NCBI RefSeq assembly: GCF_000516985.1
Contig: NW_006917106.1
Coordinates: forward strand, 245,024 to 309,023
DNA length: 64,000 bases
Reading direction: 5' to 3'
From: Pestalotiopsis fici W106-1
Lineage: Eukaryota > Ascomycota > Sordariomycetes > Amphisphaeriales > Sporocadaceae
Positions 54,858 to 64,000 of the stretch are shown here, piece after piece. Position numbers and translations under genes: made by a program. The notes under the pieces were generated by a model. That model did not search any database. It was not told the origin of the DNA and saw nothing but the letters and a program-made list of their open reading frames with translations. Each line of letters opens with the position of its first letter. Within the stretch, counting starts at the first letter, position 1.

Positions 54858-56105
54858 TTAAACTATTGATTCAGATTCGAGCAACATGCCTTGCTGATTG
54901 CCCACACCTCCTGACATAGGATGGCTCAAGTTGGTATCGCCATCTTCGGGAGCTCCGACACGCGACCGACTATCTAGCTTGGATAACAGAATGTTGATTA
55001 CCTCAACAACTACTCCTAGCAAGACGAATAATGCGAGGATCTGCCCGAATGTCCAGTCGCTCTCCTCTTCGCTGAGTTTGTTGACGCGGACCATCTGCTC
55101 TAATGTCACGACTGATAACACAGCTTGTTAGCCGTTAATTCCCTCGGGGAAAATCTCAGACGTGGATCGTTTGGAGTTTCTGCATTGATTGTACACTTAC
55201 TCATATAGACGTTGATGCCCGTGTGGACTAACAGCTCCATGATTTGTCCACTGAAGATACTTCCTTTGTATTTGGCATCGCTGACTCGAACCCGGGCCCA
55301 CACGTTCTTGAGCACAACAACATCTTGATTCCCACCATACAGTCGTTTTGCAGACGATCTTGCACCACCGCAGATACACGACGCGAAGAAGACACCGAAC
55401 ACCATACTCAAAACCCAACCAACAGCCATGGCTGCCATGAGAGCGAGCAAGACATATCGGAAGACGTCATTGGTGGCATTTATACTAACACCAAAAACGA
55501 CGTATTTCTAAATAGTGTTATTTCAAGAGAGTTCAGATGTTCTGAGACGAAAGAATTGGGGACTTACTGTCTCGGCATTGCATTCGGGCTGCGAGCCAAA
55601 CGTAGGCGCCGTAATCCAAATGTATGTTGTAAGGGCCACGAATGCACCGGCGATTAATATCCGCGAGAAGGCCAATACAAGCCACCTATTGAGTCCACCA
55701 CCATGGTACTTTCGTTGCGCTACCAACCCAAATCCCAATAGAGACAGCAAATGTAGGATGCACAGCGCATGGAACAAGGTCAATTGACGCTCGATTGTCT
55801 CTACAATTGCCGTACACAAGAGTGCGAGGCCCTGGAGTTGCAAAGCCGAGTTCAAGGATTGGCAGAATTCCGCGTAATTCTCGGCGCTGGTGACATGCTG
55901 AATGAGGGTTTTGAGGATACCCGCAGCAAGACAAAGAGTATAAATCGACACGCGAATCTGACATACCAGTAAGCTGTCAGGTGTCTTGAAACCCGTGGGT
56001 TCTTTCGGTCCTCAGAGATAAAAGACTCACACCCGTGCCAGTAACATCTGGGTTGGGTTCTATGAACTCACAAACGAGAGCTTCTGACGAGTTTGTCGCG
56101 GCCAT
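54858..56105 (-). CDS. Multi-pass membrane protein of unknown function
   Basis: Four exons, 56105-56031, 55957-55568, 55507-55201 and 55111-54858, give 341 residues. All junctions are GT..AG and in frame. About six hydrophobic segments are visible: VSIYTLCLAAGILKTLIQHV, LQGLALLCTAIVE, FHALCILHLLSLLGFGLVA, LVLAFSRILIAGAFVALTTY, YVLLALMAAMAVGWVLSMVF and FGQILALFVLLGVVVEVINI. The N-terminus (MAATNSSEALVCEFIEPNPD) is short and carries a sequon, suggesting it is outside the cytoplasm. No transporter or receptor signature is recognised. It is transcribed divergently from another membrane protein gene 590 bases away. Confidence 0.72.
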
Positions 56106-56695
56106 ATTTTGACCTAATCAGATCCAAGGAAATTCAACCACGTTATCTGAGATATTGTAAAACGTAAAAAAAAATGATGGCACCCCATAAAGGTATGCGT
56201 ATGGGCAAATTTTATAATGTGCAGAGTTGATATTTCTCGCCGGTCTAAGCAGTTTCAGCCATCACCGATGCGAGTCTGCCTAGGCTATTCCATTCTTGAC
56301 CAAAAGATGTTTTTGACGCGGGGGTGAAGTTCGTCAAATCATCTAATGATCCTTGTTTGCCGGCAGAGGCGAGCCAATCAGCTCCCCTCCTACCCGAAGC
56401 AGCTGAAGACACCCTCGTCGTTCAAACCCCACCGCATGCCAGAGCTGAGACTCAGCTACTAAGTGCGGAACTGTTGCGAGACATCAGGAATGAAGTGGTC
56501 TAAATAACCTTTGCCCAAAGAGGACACCGAAGACTGAGGCTTGGGAGACACTGAACAATTGTGTTCAGACCATCCATAAAAGGAACAGTATCTCGCTATA
56601 TGCGTCACGCGCATAAAGACGACCGATTCACATACTAAAGTAGCTACATCGACAAGATCTAGACGAACCAACAAGAATCAACAGAGTCGACGGAG
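56106..56695. other. Divergent promoter between two membrane protein genes
   Basis: Non-coding, 590 bases. It is the only space for both promoters, so the two genes may share control. No specific motif identified. Confidence 0.45.
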
Positions 56696-57879
56696 ATGGA
56701 ATCGAGGCTACGAAGAAGCACGGACAGCTCGTCCATCGAAGAGATTGAACGAGGTGATATCAGAGTCTTGCCGCAGGGCAGCGTTGAGATCGTACCGCCA
56801 CCAGTGCTGGTCAACACAGCGCCATGGAGATTTGGTAAGCCAGGCACCTCTCATTCTTTAACTCGAGCAAGGCTGATTCTAGTTAGTGTTGGGGTTCGGC
56901 AGTCTTGCTCTGGTGGATATAGGAATGCATGCTGCCGCAGGGGCCGCTGCCGCTCGCGTCGGTGCAGATCTTAACAAAGCGACAACGACAACACTAGTAA
57001 TACAAATGGGTGCTTTGGCTGGTGCAACCAAAGCAGCCATGACGGCATTTCGTGAGATAGTCGGCTTGAGTTCTGTAAACGTTGTTTTTCGAATCTTGCT
57101 CATGCTGCTCACATCATCATTTGGAGTCTGCGCATTGCTAGTAACTGAAGTTGGGAACATTGTGCTTGGCGAAAGTAAGTATATCCCAATGAGTCGGCGG
57201 GAGAAGAAGAGGAATGGACTCAAGGCTAACGACTTGTGCCGATGAAGCACCCAAGCAGCTTATTGTTGCAGCTGTGGTAGCGGCAGTGCCACTTATCTTC
57301 GAAATGGTTCGCAATATTCAACCAGTCCAGGATCAGGAAGGCAAGACCGAGTATTACCGATGGGTTTATGCGATATTCTTGATTGCAGCGGATGCTCTTG
57401 GCGGGTATGTCTTTGCACGCATGGCTGCAAATCAGGACATGCCGATCAGTAATTTCCATGCCGCGTGCTCAGCAGGTGCAGTTTTTGGGACGCTAACTTG
57501 GATTTCACGCGCCATGACTGGCATTGTAGCCATGATTCAGGTTACCCGTGATGATGGGAGGCACTCGAATGTCTTTGGTGTATATGAGCTCGTACAACCA
57601 GATCCCATCGTCGTGACAGAGGAGGAATATTTGGCAATGCAAAGAGGCATCATGACCGTGTTGATGAGTTTCTTTGGATCCTGGCCCAAGATGATGCGGA
57701 GGTATTTGTCTTGCTTAACTTGTTGCTGTGGCTGCTGTTTCGCCTGCTGTGGGATGAAGGGAGAGCTTGAAGAGATGCGCCAGGAGATGGAGGAGATGGA
57801 ACGAGAGAATCGCGAGGATATGCAGGATGTCGGATTTCAACTTGCAGAGCAGATGATGCCTGCTATAAGATCCAATTAA
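56696..57879 (+). CDS. Membrane protein with Cys-rich motif and coiled-coil tail, unknown function
   Basis: Three exons, 56696-56834, 56887-57174 and 57248-57879, give 352 residues. The N-terminal 45 residues are polar (MESRLRRSTDSSSIEEIERG). Hydrophobic segments follow: VLGFGSLALVDIGMHAAAGA, VVFRILLMLLTSSFGVCALL, LIVAAVVAAVPLIFEMV, WVYAIFLIAADALGGYVFA, and a weaker one near ACSAGAVFGTLTWISRAMTG. The C-terminal part carries CLTCCCGCCFACCGMKG, a cluster of eight cysteines that could be palmitoylated or bind metal, and a helical Glu/Met-rich coiled coil (LEEMRQEMEEMERENREDMQ). I do not recognise the family. The third exon begins after the acceptor gatgaag, which is the weakest junction. Confidence 0.7.
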
Positions 57880-58155
57880 TTTAGGAGAAATAAACGAAAA
57901 GCAATATTGACATTGACACAGAGCAAGTAACCTCAATAGTTCTAGAACCTTGGACAACTCCTAATCGGCACATGTGTACTGGACCAAGGCGCTTCTTGAT
58001 TGATTGATTGCTTGTTTATGCGATCTATTGTTGTAAATCGTCTATTGCGCAAAATATGCCGCACGTGTCTTGGAATGGGCTTTGCTTGACCGTATTTCCA
58101 GTTCTTCCTCTTTCCTTTGATCTTCTCGTTCCAATTGAGTCATGTCAAGTGTTTT

Positions 58156-58996
58156 CTAGTTCGCGCTGCCTGTTCTGTTCGTTTGCTTCCTGGCGAGTTC
58201 GTCGTGCTCCTCAATGTCTATAGCCTCCCATGGATAGCAGATCCAGACATCGTCAACGGTACGAGCTGCGTGGTATCGATCTTTGGCCATCATGTCGTTG
58301 GGAAGAGTACCCTTCTTCTTCTTGTCCTTGTTGTGGAGAACGAATATGCTGAACTTGGTCTCTCCCTGTACGCCCAGCTTTTGCCGTGCTGCCTCAACGT
58401 CCTTTTCCAACTCCTTGACGGCATACTCAAGAGTGGTGCGTGTGTCATCGACCTCGTCCACAATCAGGATGCGCTTACCCACCAGGTGCTCCATACCTCC
58501 CAGACCGCTCAGGTCTAGCCATTGCGTGCGAGTGACCTTGTGGCCTATTTGCTCGACGGCGCCGGGGGTGGTGGCACCGCTCTTGGGGTCCGTCTCGGGC
58601 AGCTGCTCGTACAATGAGAGACCAATAGCCTGAATGGGGATGTTTGGTGAGCCGGGCTGCTTCAGGAAGGACCGGAGGATTCGCGCTGGCACATAGCCTC
58701 CACCGCCGATAGCAATCATGAGTTGAGGCTCGAAAGATTCGAGGATCTTGACGGCGCTCTCTTGACAGAGCTTATGCACCTGCAGTCATTATCATTAGCG
58801 ACAGAGCAGTGGAAAGAATCCGGATGTAAGCCAAGCATCCTTGTGTACTAGCAGCGAGGCCGGGATTTTCTGCACAAGGACGAGCAAGGTGAGGTAGCAT
58901 AGATCGGAATGCTCAAGAGCGCAATGCGATGCGACAAAGCGGGCGGATGCGGGGCAGACTCACGTCATTGTAGGTGATGTAGATCTTCTCAACCAT
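58156..58996 (-). CDS. XPT1: Xanthine/hypoxanthine-type phosphoribosyltransferase
   Basis: Two exons, 58996-58964 and 58779-58156, give 218 residues, starting MVEKIYITYNDVHKLC. The type I phosphoribosyltransferase PRPP loop is KRILIVDEVDDTRTT (about 113-127), and MIAIGGGGYVPARILRSFL (about 31-50) is the pyrophosphate loop. The C-terminus has YHAARTVDDVWICYPWEAID, typical of the Xpt1/HGPRT-like fungal family. It salvages xanthine (and possibly hypoxanthine or guanine) to the nucleotide in the cytosol. A small first exon (33 nt) is unusual but fits the N-terminus of related proteins. It lies next to the RIP-mutated block that starts about 500 bases further on, and is the last recognisable host gene in the window. 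Confidence 0.9.
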
Positions 58997-59500
58997 GATT
59001 GCGACTGGGTGGTGAGTATACAATTTATGAAAAAAAGTAAAACAGGACGATTAAGCACGCGAATTATTGCTCCGAGCAATGGAAATGCGATGTCTGCTTT
59101 TCCCGATTTCCACGTGAGGCTTTTGGCCTAGAAGGAGGAAAGAAGGAGAATGGAAATGCCCACGAAAGAAAAAGTCTACTGCAAGGGAAAAAAAAAATTA
59201 TGCCTCTAATCCCCAGACCCTCAGAAATTTTTGGAGGGGTAAGGGCGCCGGCAACGCGCGCGTGTGTACCTTAAAGTAGGTACTTGGGCTTTAGGCAGGT
59301 AGGTACCTGCTGCACGTACTCTTGCAATCATGAAGTGCACCACTGTGTAATCCCGCTACTACCTTCTGTAGATGCCGCATCCTGGGCAGGTCGATGGGCG
59401 CTGCAATCCACCTCAACAAGCGCTCATAGGGGACCTAGTAATGCACGCGGAGGAATTTTCTCATTACTACTGTCTTCCAATCTTGGGTAACCCCGCGATA
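58997..59500. other. Boundary from XPT1 promoter to RIP-mutated block
   Basis: Ordinary-composition promoter region with a TAGGTACCT motif cluster at about 59275-59310, turning AT-rich near 59500. Confidence 0.5.
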
Positions 59501-62500
59501 TTATACAACCAACTCTGGCTATAAAAATATGGGTATATAAGGATATACTAAGATATAAGGATCAGCATCTGTGCAAATATAAATTTATTAATAAAATAGT
59601 AAGGAAATATATAAATATTAAGATATAAGGATAATCTTTAGCATCCGGGTACGAATAAGGGTTATTTTATAAGTATATTTTTATCGTAATTATTAGCCGT
59701 TACCGCCATTTTAATAGATTTTAATAGCTATATATTATATCCATCGGTAATAAGGGCAAATATATACTAAAATATTTGCATAATAATAATTTATTTAATT
59801 TTTATCGCATCGCGATAATTTTACTTTTATTTAATTCTGCTTAATTAAACGATAAAAATGATATTAAAAAAAGCGCGAAAGCGTAATGCGATTACCGAGA
59901 AATAAAGGCAATTTATCCGAATAAAAGCCTATAAAATATTATAGATTTAAGCCTAGCTAATATTTTATTTTACTTACGAATTTAGCCGAACCATCTCTTA
60001 ATCCGCTATATTAATAGCACTTTCCTTTAAATACGATTATTTTAATAAATTTAAATTTAAAAGCAAATACGATAAATTAAAAAAGGCTAAAAAGGCTGCT
60101 TAGCTAAACCTAAAAAAAACACTATTCGATTAGCAATAACACTTAAAATAAATATATATTATAATAATTAAAAATATATTATAATTAGCGGCGGCTAAGC
60201 TATAAATTAAATTGCCTTAATATAATAATAGCTAATAGCCTAAGTTTTTAAAGGGCTGGCTAACTAGCTTTAAAACCCGATATTATATTAAAACTTATAT
60301 ATAATTAAGGGAATTAATTTTTGCTAATATAAAAAAAGCAGCTACACGGCTTAAAAAACTGCGCTAGATTATTTCCTAATATAAAAGCAATAATATATTT
60401 AATTGCGATAAAATTGGATTATACTAAATGTGATATAGTTAGAGGAGTATATGAAGTAGGTTTAAGAGAGTTACAATATTGAAGTAAGCTAAAAGCGTTA
60501 AAAGGTATGGGTATAATTATAAAGTGTATTATATCTATTTAAATTCTAATTAAAAAAAGAGCATATAGTCCTATTTATATATTTATTTATTAAAAAGATT
60601 TATTAATTTCCCTAAAGCGTACGGACCTTATCCGTAAACTCTTTATTCTTAATAAAGATATTTATATGCTCCTTATATTTAATATTTTAAAGACCTTTAA
60701 AGTCTAACTAATTATTATATACCCCCTAAGCTTTTAAGGCGTTTTTTAAAAGCTTAATAAAAATATATTAGTTAAATAGCCTTTTAAAATCCTTATTTTT
60801 AAATTAGATTAAATACAAAAATAAAGATCCCAAGCTTTTTTAAATATTTATCTTGTATCCTCCCTAGGGTTTATTTTATTTTTGCCGTTTTTATTTTAAA
60901 GGTTAAATTTAGTTGTTAAATTACCGGTTAATAATAAGTTTTTTTAGCGATAGTTACCTTTGCCTGCTGCATATAAACCCGGATTAAAAAAGCTTTTTTT
61001 ATATTTTTACCCTTTATTTAAGTATTTTTTTTATAGAAATTCCCTTATTTATAGATTTTTTCCTAGAAATAACCTTTTTATGCGCTATTTATTTAAAAAT
61101 TTTTATTTTTCCCTTTTTTTTTTATTAATATCTATTTTTAATATTTAGTAATTAGGTTTAAATAAATTTTAGATTTTTTTTTTATTTAATTGCATCTGCC
61201 TTTAATTTTTTACGCTCCTTAAATTTTTTTAGTGTAGGCTTGCTTAGCTAGAGTTTTTTTTTTTTTTTATTACGTTTGCATTTTTTTTAAATTAGTGCTT
61301 TAAGCTTTTCCTTTTTTTTCGTAATAATTAAAAAATTTAGTAATAGCTATATTTGATAAGGTATAATAATTAGTTTTATTAATTTTTCTATTATTAGGCC
61401 CTTAATAATTGTTTTAGGTACGCTTTTGCTAATTTATATTTATTTAGCGTTTTTGCCCGAGTTAAAAAATAATGGTTTATTTAATCGGATTGATTGTCCT
61501 ATTTATAAATAGCCTATTTCCCACTGTTTTTTAAGCTTTTATTCCTTTTTTTTTTTTTTTTTTTACTTTTAGGTTAGATTTCCTTAAGCTTTTTTAATTT
61601 ATTTTTATTTATTACTTTTTTAAAAAATAATTATACGCTCCCATTTTTTTATTATATTATCTATTATTATGCCTCGCTCTCCTTCTAAATTTCTTAAAAA
61701 GACTCGCGTTTAAAGCTATACGCGCCGCCCGTTTTCGTTTAATAGCTTTAAGGCTTAGCAAAACCGAATAATAGCTAAGCTTTTTCGTCGTAATAAAAAA
61801 AAAAAAAAGCGCGCTCGTAAAGCTAAGCGTTAGCGTGCTTTTTAGTAGTAACGGTAAATTTCGATTTTTTAGCGCTTATTTTTATGCTTTTTTTAATTCC
61901 TAATATTTATCCGTTTTAATTTTTATAATATTATGCTTAATAATCCCGATTTTCTTCGTTTTTCGGTTAAATCGCGTTTTTTTATTTAAGGTGGTTTAAG
62001 CGCCGGTAAAGCTTTTAGGTCTGGTTTTTTTGCTCCTCCTAATCGAGGAGTTTTTAAAACTCCGGTTCCGATTTAGCTTTTAGTTATTTTTAATAATTAC
62101 GTTCGCACCTCTTCCGGTAATTACGCCCCTTTTATTTATATTTTTTGCAATTAATCGCTTAAAATAATTAATTTTACCGAGAATCGTAAGCAATTTATTG
62201 CTTTTTCTGCCTATTTTAGTAATAAAAAAGGCATTTTTATACCTATTCCCTTTGCTCGTGGCTTTTGTTACCCGTTGGCAAAAGTTAAGGAAAATAATCC
62301 TAAACCCTTCGCTCGTCGCTTTAGACGTGCTGTTTGTATTTAACGTAAAAAGTTAAAGTATTTAGCTAGCATTTTTAAACGCGTTATAAAGGTTTCGGGA
62401 ATACGCAATAATATTTTTTACGTTCGTTATATTAAGGCTATTATTATTAATCGTATATATAAAAATATACCGGCTAATAGCAAATGCTTTTAAATTTTAG

Positions 62501-64000
62501 GAAATCGCTGTTATCGTTATAATAAGGGTCGCGATAATTATAAGCTTATATAAATTCCTTTTAATTTATATTTCGCTTTTTATATTTTTTAAAGCATAAA
62601 AACTAATATTATAGCAGTTATTTTAGTATTATTCCTTTTATATAGCGCTATATAAATTATTTTTACGATAAGGCTCGCGTAAAGCGCAAATACCGTATTA
62701 TTTTTAAAATCGCTATTAAAATTTATTAGCAGCAAATTTTTAATAAAACGGTTTTAAGCTCTAATACTATTTTTATTTGTATAGATTTTTTTTCCGATAA
62801 TAAAAATAACTAAATAAAAGGTTTTTATATATAGTGCTTAAGTATAAAAATAAATAAAAAATTTTTTATAATAATATATTAATAAGCATAAATTTAGCGT
62901 TTATATGCTTTTTACGGGTTAAGCTTTGCGGTTTTTCGGTTATTTTTTTATTTACCTAATAAAGCATTATAATATAGGCGTTTTTTACCGGTAGTTTTTA
63001 TTAATTAATTTTTTTATTATTTTTAATATATTATTTATAATACTAATATAATTTTACGGAAATTTAAATAAAATACGAAGCGCTTAAATTTTTATTTTAA
63101 AAACGCTTTAATAAGGCTATTTGCTAGCATTTAGTTTATTCGAAAATAAATAATCCTAAAAAATCCCTTTATATGCTTTTATTTAAGCTATATATTATTA
63201 ATATCGATATATTTTAGTTTAATACTAATTTTTAGGTTATCGTTTATTATAAGCCGTATCGTTTGCTAATTATTATAAAAAATATTTTAATTTTATCTAA
63301 AATCGAGCTTTAAATCCCGATAAAGCCGTTCGTATATTAAAGTTTTTTTAGCGGTTTCCGATAAAGCGTTTAGCTTTGCTTTTATCGTATTAATAAATAT
63401 AATATTTTATTTAAAGGCCTTTTATATTATTAAACCGCTAAAAAGCATAATAATATATTTTTATAAGCTTTTTTTTAATTTTTAATCGTCGGCGAATAAG
63501 GCATTTTTTGCTATTAGGATTTAGGTTTTTATATATTTTTTATACCTAATACCAAGGAATTTAGTATTTTAAAAATATTTAATAACTTATAGCCTAGCTT
63601 TAAAATGCGTTAGCCTTAGGTTAATAAAAAAATAAAAAAGCTAAGCTATAGCAAATGCAATATTTAATCTAATTATAATAATAATATATAATATTAAACC
63701 GATTATTTTTTGGAATTTTTTAATTTCGCTTTTAGTAGCGATATTTGGGTATTTTTCTAAAAAGGCTAAGCTTATAGGTACGGCTAATATGCTTAATTAG
63801 TTATTTACCCCGAATTTAGCTGCGATTTTTTTTATATAGGCATTATATAGCAACGTAACGGTTTTTATACTCCGGTTTTTAAATACTTAAATATTAAGGA
63901 ATTATAAGACGTTTTTTTTTAATTTAAGCTTATATCTCCTTTTAATATTTTTTATAAGCGTTTAGGCTATTTTTTTATAATTTTTATAATAAAAAATAAG
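59500..64000. repeat. RIP-mutated AT-rich repeat block, class not identified, truncated by the window end
   Basis: CpA and TpG are nearly absent, TpA is very frequent, and long A/T runs interrupt any frame; this is the RIP pattern seen in the transposon at 23,864. On the plus strand one frame stays coherent from about 61669 to 62740, starting MPRSPSKFLKKTRV and including FARGFCYPLAKVKENNPKPF, broken only by TAA/TAG. It looks like a dead coding region of a transposable element, but I cannot name the class. No terminal repeat or target duplication is visible on the left. The right end is outside the window. An island near 60425-60535 keeps TpG and is less mutated. Confidence 0.8.
61669..62740 (+). 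pseudogene. Degraded coding frame of an unidentified repeat element
   Basis: About 350 codons in one frame with protein-like content (basic N-terminus with RRNKKKKKRARKAKR, later APPNRGVFKTPVPI, FARRFRRAVCI and RCYRYNKGRDNYKLI). About 20 stop codons interrupt it, as expected when CAA, CAG, CGA or TGG codons are converted by RIP. The other frames are far less coherent. No catalytic motif was recognised, so reverse transcriptase, integrase or DDE identity cannot be claimed. Confidence 0.4.

Noticed and set aside
59520..59640. Short direct repeats of aagatataaggat near the left edge of the AT-rich block
   Set aside because: Too short and too A/T-biased to support an LTR or target duplication.
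60960..61148. 62-codon Phe/Tyr/Leu-rich plus frame
   Set aside because: Compositional product of T-rich RIP-mutated DNA.
1..64000. tRNA, rRNA and CRISPR arrays
   Set aside because: Looked for B-box-like GTTCGAnnC sequences with matching arms and for regularly spaced repeats; matches were in coding regions without tRNA-like context, and no arrays were seen.

Overview
The window is nuclear DNA of a filamentous ascomycete, most likely a Sordariomycete and possibly Hypocreales. Evidence for this is the short GT..AG introns (about 50-170 nt), fungal-only protein families (Zn2Cys6 regulators, GCR1_C regulator, Sip5, GH35 beta-galactosidase of about 1,000 residues), and two AT-rich blocks in which CpA and TpG are almost absent, the signature of repeat-induced point mutation (RIP). 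All exon models come from reading splice signals and protein continuity by eye.

Layout. (1) 1-12,860, a redox-rich accessory region: Zn2Cys6 regulator (its 5' exon appears to lie outside the window), old yellow enzyme, a P450 whose N-terminal extension is not a membrane anchor, a cytochrome b5/b5-reductase fusion, an argininosuccinate-lyase-superfamily protein, and a small secreted CDH-type (AA8) cytochrome. It looks like a tailoring-enzyme cluster, but no backbone synthase is visible. (2) 12,861-23,399: a gene-poor stretch, an Ara2-type D-arabinose dehydrogenase, Sip5 and Arp6. (3) 23,864-26,798: a complete Tc1/mariner (Fot1/pogo-like) element with perfect 64-bp terminal inverted repeats and TA target duplication. 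Its core is RIP-mutated and holds a dead DDE transposase plus a second dead frame on the other strand. (4) 26,799-45,071: F-box protein, UFD1-AZUL protein, secreted GH35 beta-galactosidase, secreted CBM9-like protein, GCR1_C regulator and a B12D-like small membrane protein. (5) 45,072-58,996: long gene-poor stretches, a conserved fungal protein of unknown function, a Pro/Ser/Gly-rich secreted protein, a divergent pair of multi-pass membrane proteins, and xanthine phosphoribosyltransferase. (6) About 59,500-64,000: a second RIP-mutated repeat block running off the end.

Functional links. The first six genes could form one oxidative/reductive pathway: the b5-b5 reductase would supply electrons to the P450, the OYE would reduce activated alkenes, the lyase would make or break a C-N bond, and the Zn2Cys6 protein would control them. 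The beta-galactosidase, CBM9-like protein and AA8 cytochrome are secreted and fit growth on plant or fungal polysaccharides. The F-box and UFD1-AZUL proteins both belong to ubiquitin-dependent degradation, but their proximity may be chance. No tRNA, rRNA, CRISPR or prokaryotic-type feature was seen.
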